Below the pieces are notes generated by a model that saw only the letters and a list, made by a program, of their open reading frames with translations, searched no databases and was not told where the DNA came from. Source: Sphingobium sp. (GTDB lineage: Bacteria > Pseudomonadota > Alphaproteobacteria > Sphingomonadales > Sphingomonadaceae). From it: DNA of 64,000 nt. Position 1 is the first letter of the stretch, and the number at the start of each line of letters is the position of its first letter. Position numbers and translations under genes: made by a program. The stretch is taken from the NCBI GenBank assembly GCA_035196065.1, contig CP136575.1:1145001-1209000 (forward strand), written 5' to 3'. Shown in pieces: positions 54,705 to 63,973 of this stretch.

Positions 54705-55258
54705 TCGTCGCCCCGGCATTCGCCTTCATGCGTGCCCTGCATCGTGCCCTTTAGCGTGATCTTGCCTGCCATAGGGACATGCACCTGCAGATCGGTATCG
54801 AACGCGAAATCTCGATCGCCGACGGTGCCGTTCAGATCTATGTTCGCTTTGCCAAGATCGCCCATGCCACACACCAGTTTCATCGTGACCCTGTTGCCGG
54901 CAATGTCGAATTGTTGGTAGCTGCAGTCTTCCGCGCCTTTGCCGCCGAAGAAATCGGGGCCGGGCTTTGCCGCTTCTGTTTTGCTGAGGCAGGATGCGCC
55001 CGATGCGCCTTTGGCGAGTTCGGACTTGATACTGGCTTTTTCATCATTGCCCAACCGCGGCACGTCGATTTCGGTAAAGGCAAAGGCCATGCGCCAACGG
55101 CCTGGTTCCATGGCCAGATAGCCATCGCGCTGCATTTCGGTGGCCCGCTCCTGACGGGAAACGACGCCGTCGCCATTGGTGTCTGCATTGTCGGCGCATC
55201 CTGTAATGGTCAACAACAGGGCGACGGGTGCGAAAGTTTTCAAAGCGGTTTTCATCAT
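54701..55258 (-). CDS. EF-hand/DUF3617 lipoprotein (copy 1)
   Basis: A 185-aa lipoprotein. After the lipobox ITGC (Cys about 21) comes an EF-hand-like loop, DTNGDGVVSRQE, and then DUF3617 (AMEPGRWRMAFAFTEID, SCLSKTEAAKPGPDF, DCSYQQFDIAGN). DUF3617 has a small beta-sheet fold of unknown role in periplasmic proteins. It is a paralogue of the upstream gene, whose stop overlaps its ATG (ATGA). Both keep four cysteines in similar places. It is translationally coupled to the serine hydrolase. Confidence 0.85.
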   Translation of the reverse strand: MMKTALKTFAPVALLLTITGCADNADTNGDGVVSRQERATEMQRDGYLAMEPGRWRMAFAFTEIDVPRLGNDEKASIKSELAKGASGASCLSKTEAAKPGPDFFGGKGAEDCSYQQFDIAGNRVTMKLVCGMGDLGKANIDLNGTVGDRDFAFDTDLQVHVPMAGKITLKGTMQGTHEGECRGDE

Positions 55259-55809
55259 GACTGTGCCGGGCACTCCCCGATGCGCTTGCCTTCGACTTTG
55301 CCCTTCATCGTCAGATCCCCCATCGGCGTTCCGCCACTTTTCTGTTCCATGGTCATTGTGTAGCTTTCCTTGGCAAAGCTGCCATCCATCTTGCTGGCGA
55401 TGGTCATTCCGCCTTGCGGTTTGCAGGTCATTTCGACTGCGATATTGTTACCGTTGCGGTCCAGTTTGGCAAATGTGCAATTGCTTTGTTCGTCGCCGCC
55501 AAAAAAATCGACGCCGGGATTTTCAGCCTGCTCCTTGGTGAGGCAGGATTGCACCGACATGCCGTTGCCCATTGCCTTCAGCATCTGGTCCTTGACTTCG
55601 GCCGGCAATTTGGGGGCGTCGATGCTGCTAAAGCTGATCTTCACTTCCCAAAGCCCGGGCTGCATTGCCATGGCCCCGTCTTGCGCCAGTTCGGCCTGAG
55701 CCTCTGCCGTGCTGACTTTGCCGTCACCATCCGAATCAGCCCCTTTGTTGGAACAACCCGACAGCGCAACCAATGCCGTTACCATTCCGATCGCCAGTAA
55801 AGGCTTCAT
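55255..55809 (-). CDS. EF-hand/DUF3617 lipoprotein (copy 2), first gene of the operon
   Basis: A 184-aa lipoprotein. The lipobox is LSGC (Cys about 19), followed by the EF-hand-like loop DSDGDGKVSTAE and DUF3617 (AMQPGLWEVKISFSSIDAP, SCLTKEQAENPGVDF, NCTFAKLDRNGNN). The start at ATG 55809 has AGGAGAG upstream, while the longer frame lacks a ribosome site. It heads a four-gene minus-strand operon: copy 2, copy 1, serine hydrolase, HNH. The paired EF-hand-like loops hint at calcium or metal binding. Confidence 0.85.
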   Translation of the reverse strand: MKPLLAIGMVTALVALSGCSNKGADSDGDGKVSTAEAQAELAQDGAMAMQPGLWEVKISFSSIDAPKLPAEVKDQMLKAMGNGMSVQSCLTKEQAENPGVDFFGGDEQSNCTFAKLDRNGNNIAVEMTCKPQGGMTIASKMDGSFAKESYTMTMEQKSGGTPMGDLTMKGKVEGKRIGECPAQS

Positions 55810-55965
55810 AACTTGTCTCTCCTGGTCCCAAATACTCTTGAGAGCCCATGTTGTCGCCAAATATTCATGTTGGCAACCGTTTTACAGGAACGTCGCTTCG
55901 TTCATGACAAGGACAGTTCGGCTCGCTAAGGAGGCGCAATTGAGATCAAGGGAGTGTGCCCCAGC

Positions 55966-56616
55966 ATGTTGCGTTTTTTGGCTTATCTGATGATTTCGCT
56001 GTTCGGTCTGTCAGCGGCATATGCGCAGGATGCGGTTCCCGCGCCTGTTGCCCCGGCTGCGGATCCAGCGGAAAATACGCTGCATCTCGACCTGTCTACT
56101 GGCGGGCGCGTGACAATTTTGATGTTCCCCGATGTTGCGCCTGCGCATGTTGAGCGGATCAAGACGCTGGCGCGCCAGGGCTTTTACAATGGCGTGGTCT
56201 TCCACCGCGTAATTGAAGGGTTTATGGCGCAGACCGGCGATCCGACAGGCACCGGCACAGGTGGTTCGCCGCTCCCTGACCTTAAGGCGGAATTCAATGA
56301 TCGTGCGCATTTGCGCGGCACGGTTTCTATGGCGCGCGCGCAGGGTGATGACAGCGCAAACAGCCAGTTCTTCATCTGCTTTCTGCCGCGTTTTGGCCTC
56401 GACAAGAAATATACGGTTTTCGGTCGGGTGATCTCGGGGATGCAGTTTGTCGATGCGATCCAGCGCGGCGAGCCGCCGGCAACCCCGGACCGCATCGTGC
56501 AGGCGTCGATCGCTGCTGACAAATTGCCCCCGCCCGATTTTGCGGCTCTGGCGAAACCTGCCGCACCGGCAGCCCCCCAGATCAGCGTCTCTGACCTCAA
56601 CCGGCCGCTTAACTGA
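55966..56616 (+). CDS. Periplasmic cyclophilin-type peptidyl-prolyl isomerase
   Basis: A 216-aa protein with a signal peptide (about 1-21, ending AYAQ). The cyclophilin core (about 40-180) has FYNGVVFHRVIEGFMAQTGD and DDSANSQFFICF, covering the catalytic and substrate-binding residues. It catalyses proline isomerisation of exported proteins. The C terminus is an extra 30-residue Pro/Ala-rich tail. ATG 55966 was chosen to start the signal peptide. queA follows after nine bases, a common pairing. Confidence 0.92.
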   Translation: MLRFLAYLMISLFGLSAAYAQDAVPAPVAPAADPAENTLHLDLSTGGRVTILMFPDVAPAHVERIKTLARQGFYNGVVFHRVIEGFMAQTGDPTGTGTGGSPLPDLKAEFNDRAHLRGTVSMARAQGDDSANSQFFICFLPRFGLDKKYTVFGRVISGMQFVDAIQRGEPPATPDRIVQASIAADKLPPPDFAALAKPAAPAAPQISVSDLNRPLN

Positions 56617-56625
56617 TCCACAAAA

Positions 56626-57654
56626 ATGCGCGTAGACCTATTTGATTTCGAGCTCCCTCCGGAGCGCATTGCGCTGCGTCCGGTTTCTCCGCGCGATGCG
56701 GCGCGAATGTTATGTGTTTCCGGTGATGGCCCGATGGAGGATGCGCATGTGCGCGACCTTCCGTTGCGACTGCGCAAAGGTGACTGCCTTGTGTTCAACG
56801 ACACCCGCGTGATCCCGGCACAGCTTGAAGGGCGGCGCGGAGCCGCCGGAATTGGCGCAACGCTTCACAAACGCATCGATCTGCGCCGCTGGCAGGCATT
56901 CATCCGCAACGCCAAACGGCTGAAGCCGGGGGACGAGATCATCTTCGGCGGCGGCGTGACCGTGACGGCGGAAGAACGGCTGGAGGACGGCAGCTTCATC
57001 CTCCTCTTCCATGGCGAGGAGGCGGTAGAAATTTTGCTTGATAGGGCGGGCACGATGCCGCTGCCGCCCTATATCGCCAGCAAGCGCGCAATCGATGAAG
57101 CCGACAAGAGCGATTATCAGACGATGTTCGCACAAAAGGACGGGGCGGTTGCTGCGCCTACGGCATCGCTGCACTTCACTCCTAAATTGATGGATGCACT
57201 TGCTGGCGCGGGCATCGGCCATGAAACACTGACGCTCCATGTTGGCGCGGGTACTTTTCTGCCGGTGAAGGCGGATGATACCGAAGAGCATAAGATGCAT
57301 AGCGAATGGGGCCGGATCGATCCGGCGACTGCCGACCGGTTGAATGCTGTGCGCGATGCCGGTGGGCGGATCATCGCAGTCGGCACTACGGTGCTGCGCC
57401 TATTGGAAAGCGCGGCGAGCGAGGATCGACGCATACTTCCGTTCGAAGGTGATACCGACATCTTCATCACGCCAGGCTATCGCTTCAAGGGCGTTGACGG
57501 TCTGATGACCAATTTTCACTTGCCCAAATCGACACTGTTCATGCTGGTCAGTGCGTTGATGGGGCTCGATAGGATGCGCGCTGCTTATGCGCACGCAATC
57601 GAGACGGAATATCGTTTCTACAGCTATGGGGATTCGAGTCTGCTGATCCCTTAA
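56626..57654 (+). CDS. queA: S-adenosylmethionine:tRNA ribosyltransferase-isomerase
   Basis: A 342-aa enzyme of queuosine synthesis that transfers the ribosyl part of S-adenosylmethionine to preQ1 in tRNA, giving epoxyqueuosine. [17 protein letters not shown] at the start, [20 protein letters not shown] and [10 protein letters not shown] are the family motifs. [16 protein letters not shown] and [16 protein letters not shown] close the protein. In many alphaproteobacteria tgt follows; here the convergent pyk gene comes next, so tgt must be elsewhere. It ends 4 bp from pyk. Confidence 0.96.
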   Translation: MRVDLFDFELPPERIALRPVSPRDAARMLCVSGDGPMEDAHVRDLPLRLRKGDCLVFNDTRVIPAQLEGRRGAAGIGATLHKRIDLRRWQAFIRNAKRLKPGDEIIFGGGVTVTAEERLEDGSFILLFHGEEAVEILLDRAGTMPLPPYIASKRAIDEADKSDYQTMFAQKDGAVAAPTASLHFTPKLMDALAGAGIGHETLTLHVGAGTFLPVKADDTEEHKMHSEWGRIDPATADRLNAVRDAGGRIIAVGTTVLRLLESAASEDRRILPFEGDTDIFITPGYRFKGVDGLMTNFHLPKSTLFMLVSALMGLDRMRAAYAHAIETEYRFYSYGDSSLLIP

Positions 57655-57658
57655 GGGA

Positions 57659-59107
57659 TCAATGGCCCTTCAACTCGTCCCCGGTCAGCCGCACGACGTG
57701 GAGCACGTTGGTTGAACCCGGCGTGCCGAAGGGAACGCCTGCCATCATGATCAATCGTGCACCGGCGCTGCCTAGATGATAGCGTAGCGCCATACGCTTG
57801 CCCTTCGCGACCATGTCTTCAAAACTGTCAATATCGCGGGTGCGCACGGCAAAGGCACCCCATAACAGTCCGAGCCGACGCGCAGTCTGTTGCGACGCGG
57901 TCAGCACCAACAACGGCACGGAGGGGCGCTCACGTGAAATGCGGCGCGCGGTCGAGCCTGACGATGTGAAGCAGACGATCGCGCTTGTTTCCACTGTATC
58001 GGCAATACGGCCGCTTGCCTCGGCCAAGGCATCGGCAGTGGTCGCATCGGCCGGGGTTTCGGTAAAGTGGATACGCTTGAAGAAATCCGGGTCGCTTTCG
58101 ACCTGCTGCGCGATCCGGTCCATGATCGACACGGCCTCGATCGGCCATGCGCCCGCGGCGGTTTCAGCGGACAGCATCACCGCGTCAGCGCCATCGTAGA
58201 TTGCAGTCGCTACGTCGGAGACTTCGGCGCGCGTCGGGGTCGGCGATACGATCATCGATTCCAGCATCTGCGTTGCGACAACAACCGGCTTGCCCATTTG
58301 CCGCGCGGTCGAGACAATCTTTTTCTGCAGCGGCGGCACCTGTTCGGGCGGCAGTTCTACGCCCAAATCGCCGCGCGCGACCATCACGCCATCGGCAAGC
58401 TCAAGGATTTCCTCCAGCCGGTGGATTGCCGCAGGCTTTTCGATTTTGGCCAGCAGCGATGCCTTGCCGCCGATCAACTTCTTGCCCTCGGCGACGTCTT
58501 CGGGTCGCTGCACGAAAGACATGGCAACCCAATCGACACCTTGCGCCAGCGCAAAGGCAAGATCCGACCGGTCCTTTTCGGTTAACGCCGCAATCGGCAC
58601 GACAACATCGGGAACATTCAGCCCCTTGCGATCTGACAGCGCCCCGCCAACTTCGACGCGGGTGTCGATATGGTCGGGGCCGATATCGGTGACGCGCAGC
58701 ACAACCTTGCCATCGTCAAGCAGCAAGCGCGTGCCTATTTCGAGCGCGGCATAGATTTCGGGGTGCGGTAAATGCACTCGGGTCGCGTCACCCGGCGTCT
58801 TGTTGGTATCAAGCCGAAAGGGAGCGCCGGTTTCCAGTGCAACCTTGCCGCCGGTAAAAGTGCCGACGCGCAGTTTGGGCCCTTGCAGGTCGACAAGGAT
58901 CGTCGTCGGCCGGTTATAGGCCTTTTCCAGCGCCCGGATATTGGCGATCAGCTTCGCTTTGTCGGCCTGTTCGCCATGGCTCATATTGACGCGAAACGCA
59001 TCGGCGCCGTTGCGGAACAGCTTCTCGATCATCTCTGGCGTATCGCTTGCCGGGCCTAATGTCGCGAGGATGCGGACCTTGCGCATGCGCGGCTTATGAT
59101 ATTGCAT
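57659..59107 (-). CDS. pyk: Pyruvate kinase
   Basis: A 482-aa glycolytic enzyme that makes pyruvate and ATP from PEP and ADP. KVRILATLGPAS opens the protein, and FRVNMSHGEQADK, ILVDLQGPKLRVG and the catalytic-site LLAKIEKPAAIHRLEEIL with MVARGDLGVELP are intact. The C-terminal domain (about 350-480) is the standard regulatory domain. The ATG at 59107 puts seven extra residues before MRKVRIL. It is divergent from the DUF1244 gene with an 85-bp gap. Confidence 0.96.
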   Translation of the reverse strand: MQYHKPRMRKVRILATLGPASDTPEMIEKLFRNGADAFRVNMSHGEQADKAKLIANIRALEKAYNRPTTILVDLQGPKLRVGTFTGGKVALETGAPFRLDTNKTPGDATRVHLPHPEIYAALEIGTRLLLDDGKVVLRVTDIGPDHIDTRVEVGGALSDRKGLNVPDVVVPIAALTEKDRSDLAFALAQGVDWVAMSFVQRPEDVAEGKKLIGGKASLLAKIEKPAAIHRLEEILELADGVMVARGDLGVELPPEQVPPLQKKIVSTARQMGKPVVVATQMLESMIVSPTPTRAEVSDVATAIYDGADAVMLSAETAAGAWPIEAVSIMDRIAQQVESDPDFFKRIHFTETPADATTADALAEASGRIADTVETSAIVCFTSSGSTARRISRERPSVPLLVLTASQQTARRLGLLWGAFAVRTRDIDSFEDMVAKGKRMALRYHLGSAGARLIMMAGVPFGTPGSTNVLHVVRLTGDELKGH

Positions 59108-59192
59108 AGGGGAAAGCTCTCTTGCGGCTCTGGAATTTACGTCTTCGGCCCCCCATAACGATCAACGTCTGCAACGGGAAGGGAACATAGCT

Positions 59193-59495
59193 ATGCCAAA
59201 CGACAAATCCATCAGCGACGCCGCCGCGGCATCTGCCTTTCGCCGGCTGGTCGCGCACTTGCAGCATCGCCATGACGCGGAAAATATCGACCTGATGGGC
59301 CTTGCCGGTTTCTGCCGCAACTGTCTGGCCGACTGGGTGATGGAAGCGCAACCGGAATTGAACAAGGAAGAGGCGCGCACATTGATCCACGGCATGCCGT
59401 CTGCTGAATGGAAAGCGCAATACCAATCAGAGGCGACGCCGGCGCAGTTGCAGCGCATGCAGGAGAGTGTGGCGAAGAACGCGCCAAGCCACTAA
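59193..59495 (+). CDS. DUF1244 family protein
   Basis: A 100-aa soluble protein. LVAHLQHRHDAENIDLMGLA and GFCRNCLADWVMEA, with a conserved CxxC, then ARTLIHGMPSAEWKAQYQ, match the DUF1244 family of alphaproteobacteria and plants, a small helical metal-associated domain. The function is unknown. GGAAGGGA lies about ten bases upstream of the ATG. GapR follows 55 bp later. Confidence 0.92.
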   Translation: MPNDKSISDAAAASAFRRLVAHLQHRHDAENIDLMGLAGFCRNCLADWVMEAQPELNKEEARTLIHGMPSAEWKAQYQSEATPAQLQRMQESVAKNAPSH

Positions 59496-59550
59496 GCGGG
59501 ACGCATTCTGATTCGGGCCATGTCCGGCCCACAACCAACCGGAGAATATC

Positions 59551-59793
59551 ATGTCCGAAGGCAATATCGCCGCAGACCAGTTGCGCCTGTTCATCGAACG
59601 CATCGAACGGCTTGAGGAAGAGAAAAAGGGCATCGCCGACGATATCCGTGACGTCTATTCCGAGGCGAAAAGCCAAGGCTATGACACCAAGATCATGCGC
59701 CAGATCGTTCGCCTGCGCAAAATGGAAACCCATGACAGGCAGGAAATGGAAGCGATCCTCGAAACCTATAAGTCGGCACTCGGGCTGGCGTAA
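59551..59793 (+). CDS. gapR: GapR-type (DUF2312) DNA-binding protein
   Basis: An 80-aa protein. [20 protein letters not shown] and [20 protein letters not shown], with [19 protein letters not shown], match DUF2312. In Caulobacter this protein, GapR, coats overtwisted DNA ahead of replication and transcription. The gene is small, highly conserved in alphaproteobacteria and preceded by a good ribosome site (CCGGAG). A CCTGAACTTGTTTCAGG palindrome follows. Confidence 0.92.
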   Translation: MSEGNIAADQLRLFIERIERLEEEKKGIADDIRDVYSEAKSQGYDTKIMRQIVRLRKMETHDRQEMEAILETYKSALGLA

Positions 59794-59818
59794 CTGCTGC
59801 CTTTCCCAGCAACGGCGC

Positions 59819-59835
59819 CCTGAACTTGTTTCAGG
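59819..59835. repeat. Short palindrome of a dispersed type
   Basis: CCTGAACTTGTTTCAGG has perfect CCTGAA/TTCAGG arms about a five-base loop. This sequence, often part of larger dispersed elements in sphingomonads, is 25 bp after gapR. It could also serve as a weak transcription end. Confidence 0.5.
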
Positions 59836-59939
59836 ATGCCTTGTCCGCGATGTAAATTTTGCGGGTCCGCTATGTATTAGGGCCTTCGCGCCAAAGGCGT
59901 TTTCGATTAGATATCGGGGTGACCAGTAGGAGAGCCACG

Positions 59940-60260
59940 ATGCTGCTTACCACCACCTCCACCGTCGAGGGGCGCCCCGTCGTCCAGTATCTGGGCGTTT
60001 TGACCGGCGAAGTCATTGTCGGCGCGAATATTTTCAAGGATCTGTTTGCAGGTATCCGCGACATTGTTGGCGGCCGATCAGGCGCATATGAAAACTCGCT
60101 GCGCGATGCCCGCGAAACCGCATTGAAGGAACTGGCCGACGAAGCCCGCGCACTGGGCGCAGACGGCGTGATCGGCATCGACCTTGATTATGAGGTTATG
60201 GGTCAGGGCGGCTCGATGTTGATGGTGAGCGCGTCAGGGACTGCGGTGAAGCTGGGGTAA
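59940..60260 (+). CDS. YbjQ/UPF0145 family protein
   Basis: A 106-aa protein. [20 protein letters not shown] and [20 protein letters not shown], then [20 protein letters not shown], match the YbjQ/DUF74 heavy-metal-binding-like family, forming pentameric rings. The function is unclear. The start at ATG 59940 has AGGAGAGCC upstream and gives the usual length; the upstream frame is intergenic. Confidence 0.92.
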   Translation: MLLTTTSTVEGRPVVQYLGVLTGEVIVGANIFKDLFAGIRDIVGGRSGAYENSLRDARETALKELADEARALGADGVIGIDLDYEVMGQGGSMLMVSASGTAVKLG

Positions 60261-60335
60261 TCTGTGTGGCTTGCCGAAGGCGCGGTCCCTGATGTAAGGG
60301 CGCGCCTTCAGTTTCTTACAGCCGGGAAGAGAGCC

Positions 60336-61079
60336 ATGGCAGGCCATAGCAAATTCAAGAATATCATGCACCGCAAGGGCGCGCAGGATAAGAAGCGCTC
60401 CGCGATGTTTTCCAAGCTAAGCCGCGAAATTACCGTCGCGGCAAAAATGGGGATGCCCGACCCCGATATGAACCCGCGCCTGCGGCTCGCGGTCAATGCG
60501 GCCAAGGCGCAGTCGATGCCCAAGGACAATATCCAGCGCGCCATCGACAAGGCGAGCGGCGGCGATGCTGAAAATTACGAAGAAATCCGCTATGAAGGCT
60601 ATGGCCCGGGCGGCGTTGCCGTGATCGTCGAAGCGTTGACTGACAATCGCAATCGCACCGCCACCAATGTGCGCACTGCGTTCAGCAAGAATGGCGGCAA
60701 TTTGGGCGCGTCAGGTGCAGTGAGCCACGGTTTTGACCGTATGGGCCTGATCACCTATCCAGCCAGCGCGGGCGATGCCGACGCCATGTTTGAAGCTGCG
60801 CTGGAGGCGGGTGCCGAGGATGTTGAAAGCGGCGAGGAAGAGCACAGCATCTGGACTGCGATGGACGCGCTGCACGAAGTTTCCAAGGCACTAGAAGCTA
60901 CGCTGGGCGCGGCCGATAGTGCGAAGCTTGCCTGGCGCCCCCAAACGCAGGTCGAGGTGGACGAAGCCAATGCCGCAACCTTGCTCAAGATGATCGACAC
61001 GCTTGAAGACGATGATGATGTCCAGACTGTCTGGGGCAATTATGATGTTTCCGACGAAGTGATGGCGAAGCTGGGTTAA
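60336..61079 (+). CDS. YebC/PmpR-family protein
   Basis: A 247-aa DNA/RNA-binding protein. [20 protein letters not shown] is the invariant start, and [30 protein letters not shown] and [18 protein letters not shown] are core motifs. YebC was classed as a transcriptional regulator and more recently as a ribosome-associated factor that helps difficult peptide-bond sequences. It lies before ruvCAB in many bacteria, as here, although a repeat separates them. Confidence 0.96.
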   Translation: MAGHSKFKNIMHRKGAQDKKRSAMFSKLSREITVAAKMGMPDPDMNPRLRLAVNAAKAQSMPKDNIQRAIDKASGGDAENYEEIRYEGYGPGGVAVIVEALTDNRNRTATNVRTAFSKNGGNLGASGAVSHGFDRMGLITYPASAGDADAMFEAALEAGAEDVESGEEEHSIWTAMDALHEVSKALEATLGAADSAKLAWRPQTQVEVDEANAATLLKMIDTLEDDDDVQTVWGNYDVSDEVMAKLG

Positions 61080-61082
61080 GTC

Positions 61083-61172
61083 AGTCCCCCTCCCGCATGC
61101 GGGAGGGCCTATAACCCTCGATCGTCCTTGGGACAGGCCCTCCCCAGGCCCTCCCGCAAGTGGGAGAGGAAG
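61083..61172. repeat. Palindromic repeat between yebC and ruvC, related to the helicase insertion
   Basis: CCCTCCCGCATGCGGGAGGG (61087-61106) is a perfect palindrome. CCTCCCGCAAGTGGGAGAGG (near 61150-61169) is its shorter counterpart at the other end, and the linker contains GGACAGGCCCTCCCC. The form (hairpin, GC-rich linker, hairpin) is like the element at 27724. The right edge reaches the ribosome-binding site of ruvC (GAGAGGAAG). Confidence 0.75.
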
Positions 61173-61174
61173 CT

Positions 61175-61642
61175 ATGATCATTTTGGGCCTCGACCCCGG
61201 CCTTGGCACCACAGGCTGGGGCGTCATCGCAAAGGATGGCAACCGCCTCAGCCATATCGACAATGGCGAGATCAGCACCGATGCGAAATTGCCGCTGGCG
61301 AACCGGCTGGTGCTACTCGACGAAAAACTGCGCGCGGTGATTGAGCATTTCCGTCCTGAACAGGCGGCGGTTGAGGAAGTGTTCGTCAACAAGAATGCGC
61401 AATCGACGCTGAAGTTGGGGCAGGCGCGCGGGGTGGTGCTGCTTGGTGCAGCGCGCAGCCGCATTCCCGTTACGGAATATGCAGCCCGGCTGGTCAAGAA
61501 ATCGGTTGTCGGCACCGGCAAGGCCGACAAGGCGCAGATCGCGGCGATGCTGCGCGTCTTGATGCCCGGGCTGAAACTGGCCGGCGAGGATGCGGCGGAT
61601 GCGCTCGCCGTGGCAGTGACGCACGCGCATCATACTCGCTGA
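61175..61642 (+). CDS. ruvC: Crossover junction endodeoxyribonuclease RuvC
   Basis: A 155-aa Holliday-junction resolvase. The catalytic acids are Asp7 ([16 protein letters not shown]), Glu in [11 protein letters not shown], and the C-terminal [18 protein letters not shown] 61175 is chosen for GAGGAAG upstream. The partner genes ruvA and ruvB follow. The shortened form near 155 aa fits the family. Confidence 0.96.
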   Translation: MIILGLDPGLGTTGWGVIAKDGNRLSHIDNGEISTDAKLPLANRLVLLDEKLRAVIEHFRPEQAAVEEVFVNKNAQSTLKLGQARGVVLLGAARSRIPVTEYAARLVKKSVVGTGKADKAQIAAMLRVLMPGLKLAGEDAADALAVAVTHAHHTR

Positions 61643-61731
61643 TATTGCGCTCCTGTGGGAGAGGGACATAATCGTTCTTACGATGTTCTCTTTTGCTTGC
61701 CGATTGCCTGCACCGGCGCTAACCAAATGAT

Positions 61732-62340
61732 ATGATCGCGAAACTTAATGGCCGCATCGATGAAACGGGCGTCGACAGCCTGGTGATCGACGTGAACGGC
61801 GTCGGCTATCTGGTGCAGGCAAGCGCGCGGACGCTGGCGGCATTGGGCTGTGCCGGTGATTTTGCCACAGTCTTCACCGAAATGCTGGTGAGCGAAAATG
61901 ACCAGCGGCTGATCGGCTTTGCCAGCCGAGAGGAACGTGACTGGTTTCGCTTGCTGATCGGGGTGCAGGGCGTGGGTGCCAAGGTCGCGCTGGCCATTCT
62001 TTCAGCGCTGGAGGCGGACGATCTGACCATCGCGATTGCCAATGGCGACAGCGCGATGGTTGCGCGCGCCAACGGCGTCGGCCCGAAACTTGCCAGCCGC
62101 ATTGTCAATGAATTGCGCGACAAGGTCGGCGCGCTGGCCGGAATCGGTGGCGGCGCGAAGCTGGCGGCGGCCGCCAAGGCCGGGAACAACAATGTGTCGG
62201 ATGCCGTTGCTGCGCTCACCGGCCTCGGCTTCAAACCCGGTGAGGCGCAGGGTGCAGTCGCGCTGGCGCTGGAAGAATTGGGTGATGGCGCGACATTGGA
62301 TGCGCTGGTGCGGCTGGCGCTGAAGAGAGCGGCGAAGTGA
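61732..62340 (+). CDS. ruvA: Holliday junction branch-migration protein RuvA
   Basis: A 202-aa protein. [20 protein letters not shown] is the OB-fold start, and [17 protein letters not shown] and [20 protein letters not shown] are the two helix-hairpin-helix regions. The C-terminal UBA-like domain ([20 protein letters not shown]) follows an Ala-rich linker and contacts RuvB. RuvA tetramers hold the junction. The ruvC stop is 89 bp upstream, a longer gap than usual, and ruvB overlaps the stop (GTGA). Confidence 0.96.
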   Translation: MIAKLNGRIDETGVDSLVIDVNGVGYLVQASARTLAALGCAGDFATVFTEMLVSENDQRLIGFASREERDWFRLLIGVQGVGAKVALAILSALEADDLTIAIANGDSAMVARANGVGPKLASRIVNELRDKVGALAGIGGGAKLAAAAKAGNNNVSDAVAALTGLGFKPGEAQGAVALALEELGDGATLDALVRLALKRAAK

Positions 62341-63359
62341 CCGATAACCCCCACCTTACCCCGATGCGCAAGCCTGAAGATGTTGACGCCGCGCTGCGTC
62401 CCAAATCGCTGACCGAATTTATCGGGCAGCAGGCGGCGCGAGAGAATTTGCGCGTCTTTATCGAGGCGGCAAAATCGCGGGGCGATGCGCTTGACCATGT
62501 GCTCTTCTTCGGCCCGCCTGGCTTGGGCAAGACCACGCTGGCGCAGATTGTCGCAAAGGAAATGGGCGTCGGGTTCCGCTCGACCTCGGGCCCCGTCATC
62601 GCCAAGTCGGGCGACCTTGCGGCCTTGTTGACAACATTGGAAGAAGGCGACGTCCTGTTCATCGACGAGATTCACAGGCTCAATCCGGTGGTTGAGGAAA
62701 TCCTCTATCCGGCGATGGAGGACCGCGCGCTCGATATCATGATCGGCGAAGGGCCGTCGGCGCGCTCAGTGCGCATCGACCTGCCTGCTTTCACGCTGGT
62801 CGGTGCGACGACGCGGCAGGGATTGCTGACCACGCCGCTGCGGGACCGTTTCGGCATTCCGGTGCGATTGAATTTCTACACGCATGACGAACTGGAGCTA
62901 GTCGTTACGCGAGCGGCGAAACTGCTCGGCCTCGAGATCGCCCCCGATGGTGCGCGCGAGGTTGCGAAGCGCTCACGCGGCACGCCACGTATCGCCGGGC
63001 GATTGCTGCGCCGCGTGCGCGATTTTGCAAATGTAGCGGGTGAAGAACTGGTTACGGCGAGCATCGCCGATGCCGCGCTGAACCGGCTTGAGGTCGACAG
63101 CCTTGGCCTTGATGCGATGGACCGCCGCTATCTGATGATGATCGCCGATATCTATCGCGGCGGGCCGGTGGGGGTAGAGGCGTTGGCGGCGGGGCTTTCG
63201 GAGCCGCGCGATACGATCGAGGATGTGGTGGAGCCCTATCTGCTCCAGCTTGGTCTGATCGCTCGCACCGCTCGCGGTCGGCAGTTGAACGGGCCGGGGT
63301 GGAAGCATCTGGGTATCACGCCGCCATCGGCTGTGCAGGACGGGTTGTTTGATAAATAG
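62337..63359 (+). CDS. ruvB: Holliday junction DNA helicase RuvB
   Basis: A 340-aa AAA+ motor. Walker A is [13 protein letters not shown], Walker B is [11 protein letters not shown], and sensor motif [18 protein letters not shown] is present. The C-terminal winged helix has [16 protein letters not shown] 62337 overlaps the ruvA stop, so they are translationally coupled. RuvB drives branch migration of Holliday junctions on RuvA. Confidence 0.98.
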   Translation: MTDNPHLTPMRKPEDVDAALRPKSLTEFIGQQAARENLRVFIEAAKSRGDALDHVLFFGPPGLGKTTLAQIVAKEMGVGFRSTSGPVIAKSGDLAALLTTLEEGDVLFIDEIHRLNPVVEEILYPAMEDRALDIMIGEGPSARSVRIDLPAFTLVGATTRQGLLTTPLRDRFGIPVRLNFYTHDELELVVTRAAKLLGLEIAPDGAREVAKRSRGTPRIAGRLLRRVRDFANVAGEELVTASIADAALNRLEVDSLGLDAMDRRYLMMIADIYRGGPVGVEALAAGLSEPRDTIEDVVEPYLLQLGLIARTARGRQLNGPGWKHLGITPPSAVQDGLFDK

Positions 63360-63503
63360 TCGCGCGGTTGTTTTTGATTTGTCATTCCGGTCGGGGGTGA
63401 CACTTAAATTCTTGGACAGCCCGAGTCATTTCATCGGCCAACGGAGTCTCTGCCGGTATAACCCCCTTCCGATACGAGAATCCTTGCGTTAAGCCACTGG
63501 AGT

Positions 63504-63962
63504 ATGAGCGGCACGCAACCCTATCACGGCCATTTCGCCAAATCCGAAGATGGGGTGCGCCGCCACCTGTTTGCAGTGCGGGTCTATTTCGAGGACACTG
63601 ACTTTTCCGGTGTCGTCTATCACAGCCGCTACCTCCATTTCATGGAACGCGCCCGATCCGACATGCTGACCGTCGCGGGCATTGACCAGCGCAGCGCCTA
63701 TGCAGGTGGGGAGGGTGTTTATGCGGTCGCTGACCTCCACATCAAATATCGTGCGCCGGCGCATTTTGACGACGCGCTCCTCGTCGTCTCGACGGTTGAA
63801 GAAATTCGGGGCGCAAGCGTTGTTATTCATCAGGCAGTCATGCGCGGCGACCAAATCCTGACCGAGGCAGAAGTCACCGCCGCATTCCTGACACCAGAGG
63901 GCCGTCCGCGTCGGCAACCCAAGGCGTGGCTCGAATTATTTGAAGCGATCAAGGCAAGGTAG
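63504..63962 (+). CDS. ybgC: Tol-pal-associated acyl-CoA thioesterase
   Basis: A 152-aa hot-dog-fold thioesterase. RVYFEDTDFSGVVYHSRYLHFMERAR holds the YbgC signature, including the catalytic Asp and the substrate tyrosine. YbgC acts on acyl-CoA or acyl-carrier-protein forms near the Tol-Pal complex. ATG 63504 is used. tolQ begins 11 bases after its stop. Confidence 0.94.
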   Translation: MSGTQPYHGHFAKSEDGVRRHLFAVRVYFEDTDFSGVVYHSRYLHFMERARSDMLTVAGIDQRSAYAGGEGVYAVADLHIKYRAPAHFDDALLVVSTVEEIRGASVVIHQAVMRGDQILTEAEVTAAFLTPEGRPRRQPKAWLELFEAIKAR

Positions 63963-63973
63963 AAAGACATTTA

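Noticed and set aside
53233-55809. Toxin-antitoxin or anti-phage system around the HNH gene
   Set aside because: The partners are envelope lipoproteins and a serine hydrolase; there is no antitoxin, sensor or nuclease-associated gene.
63360-63503. Terminator or small RNA after ruvB
   Set aside because: T-rich bases occur but no stable hairpin precedes them, and no conserved RNA motif is visible.
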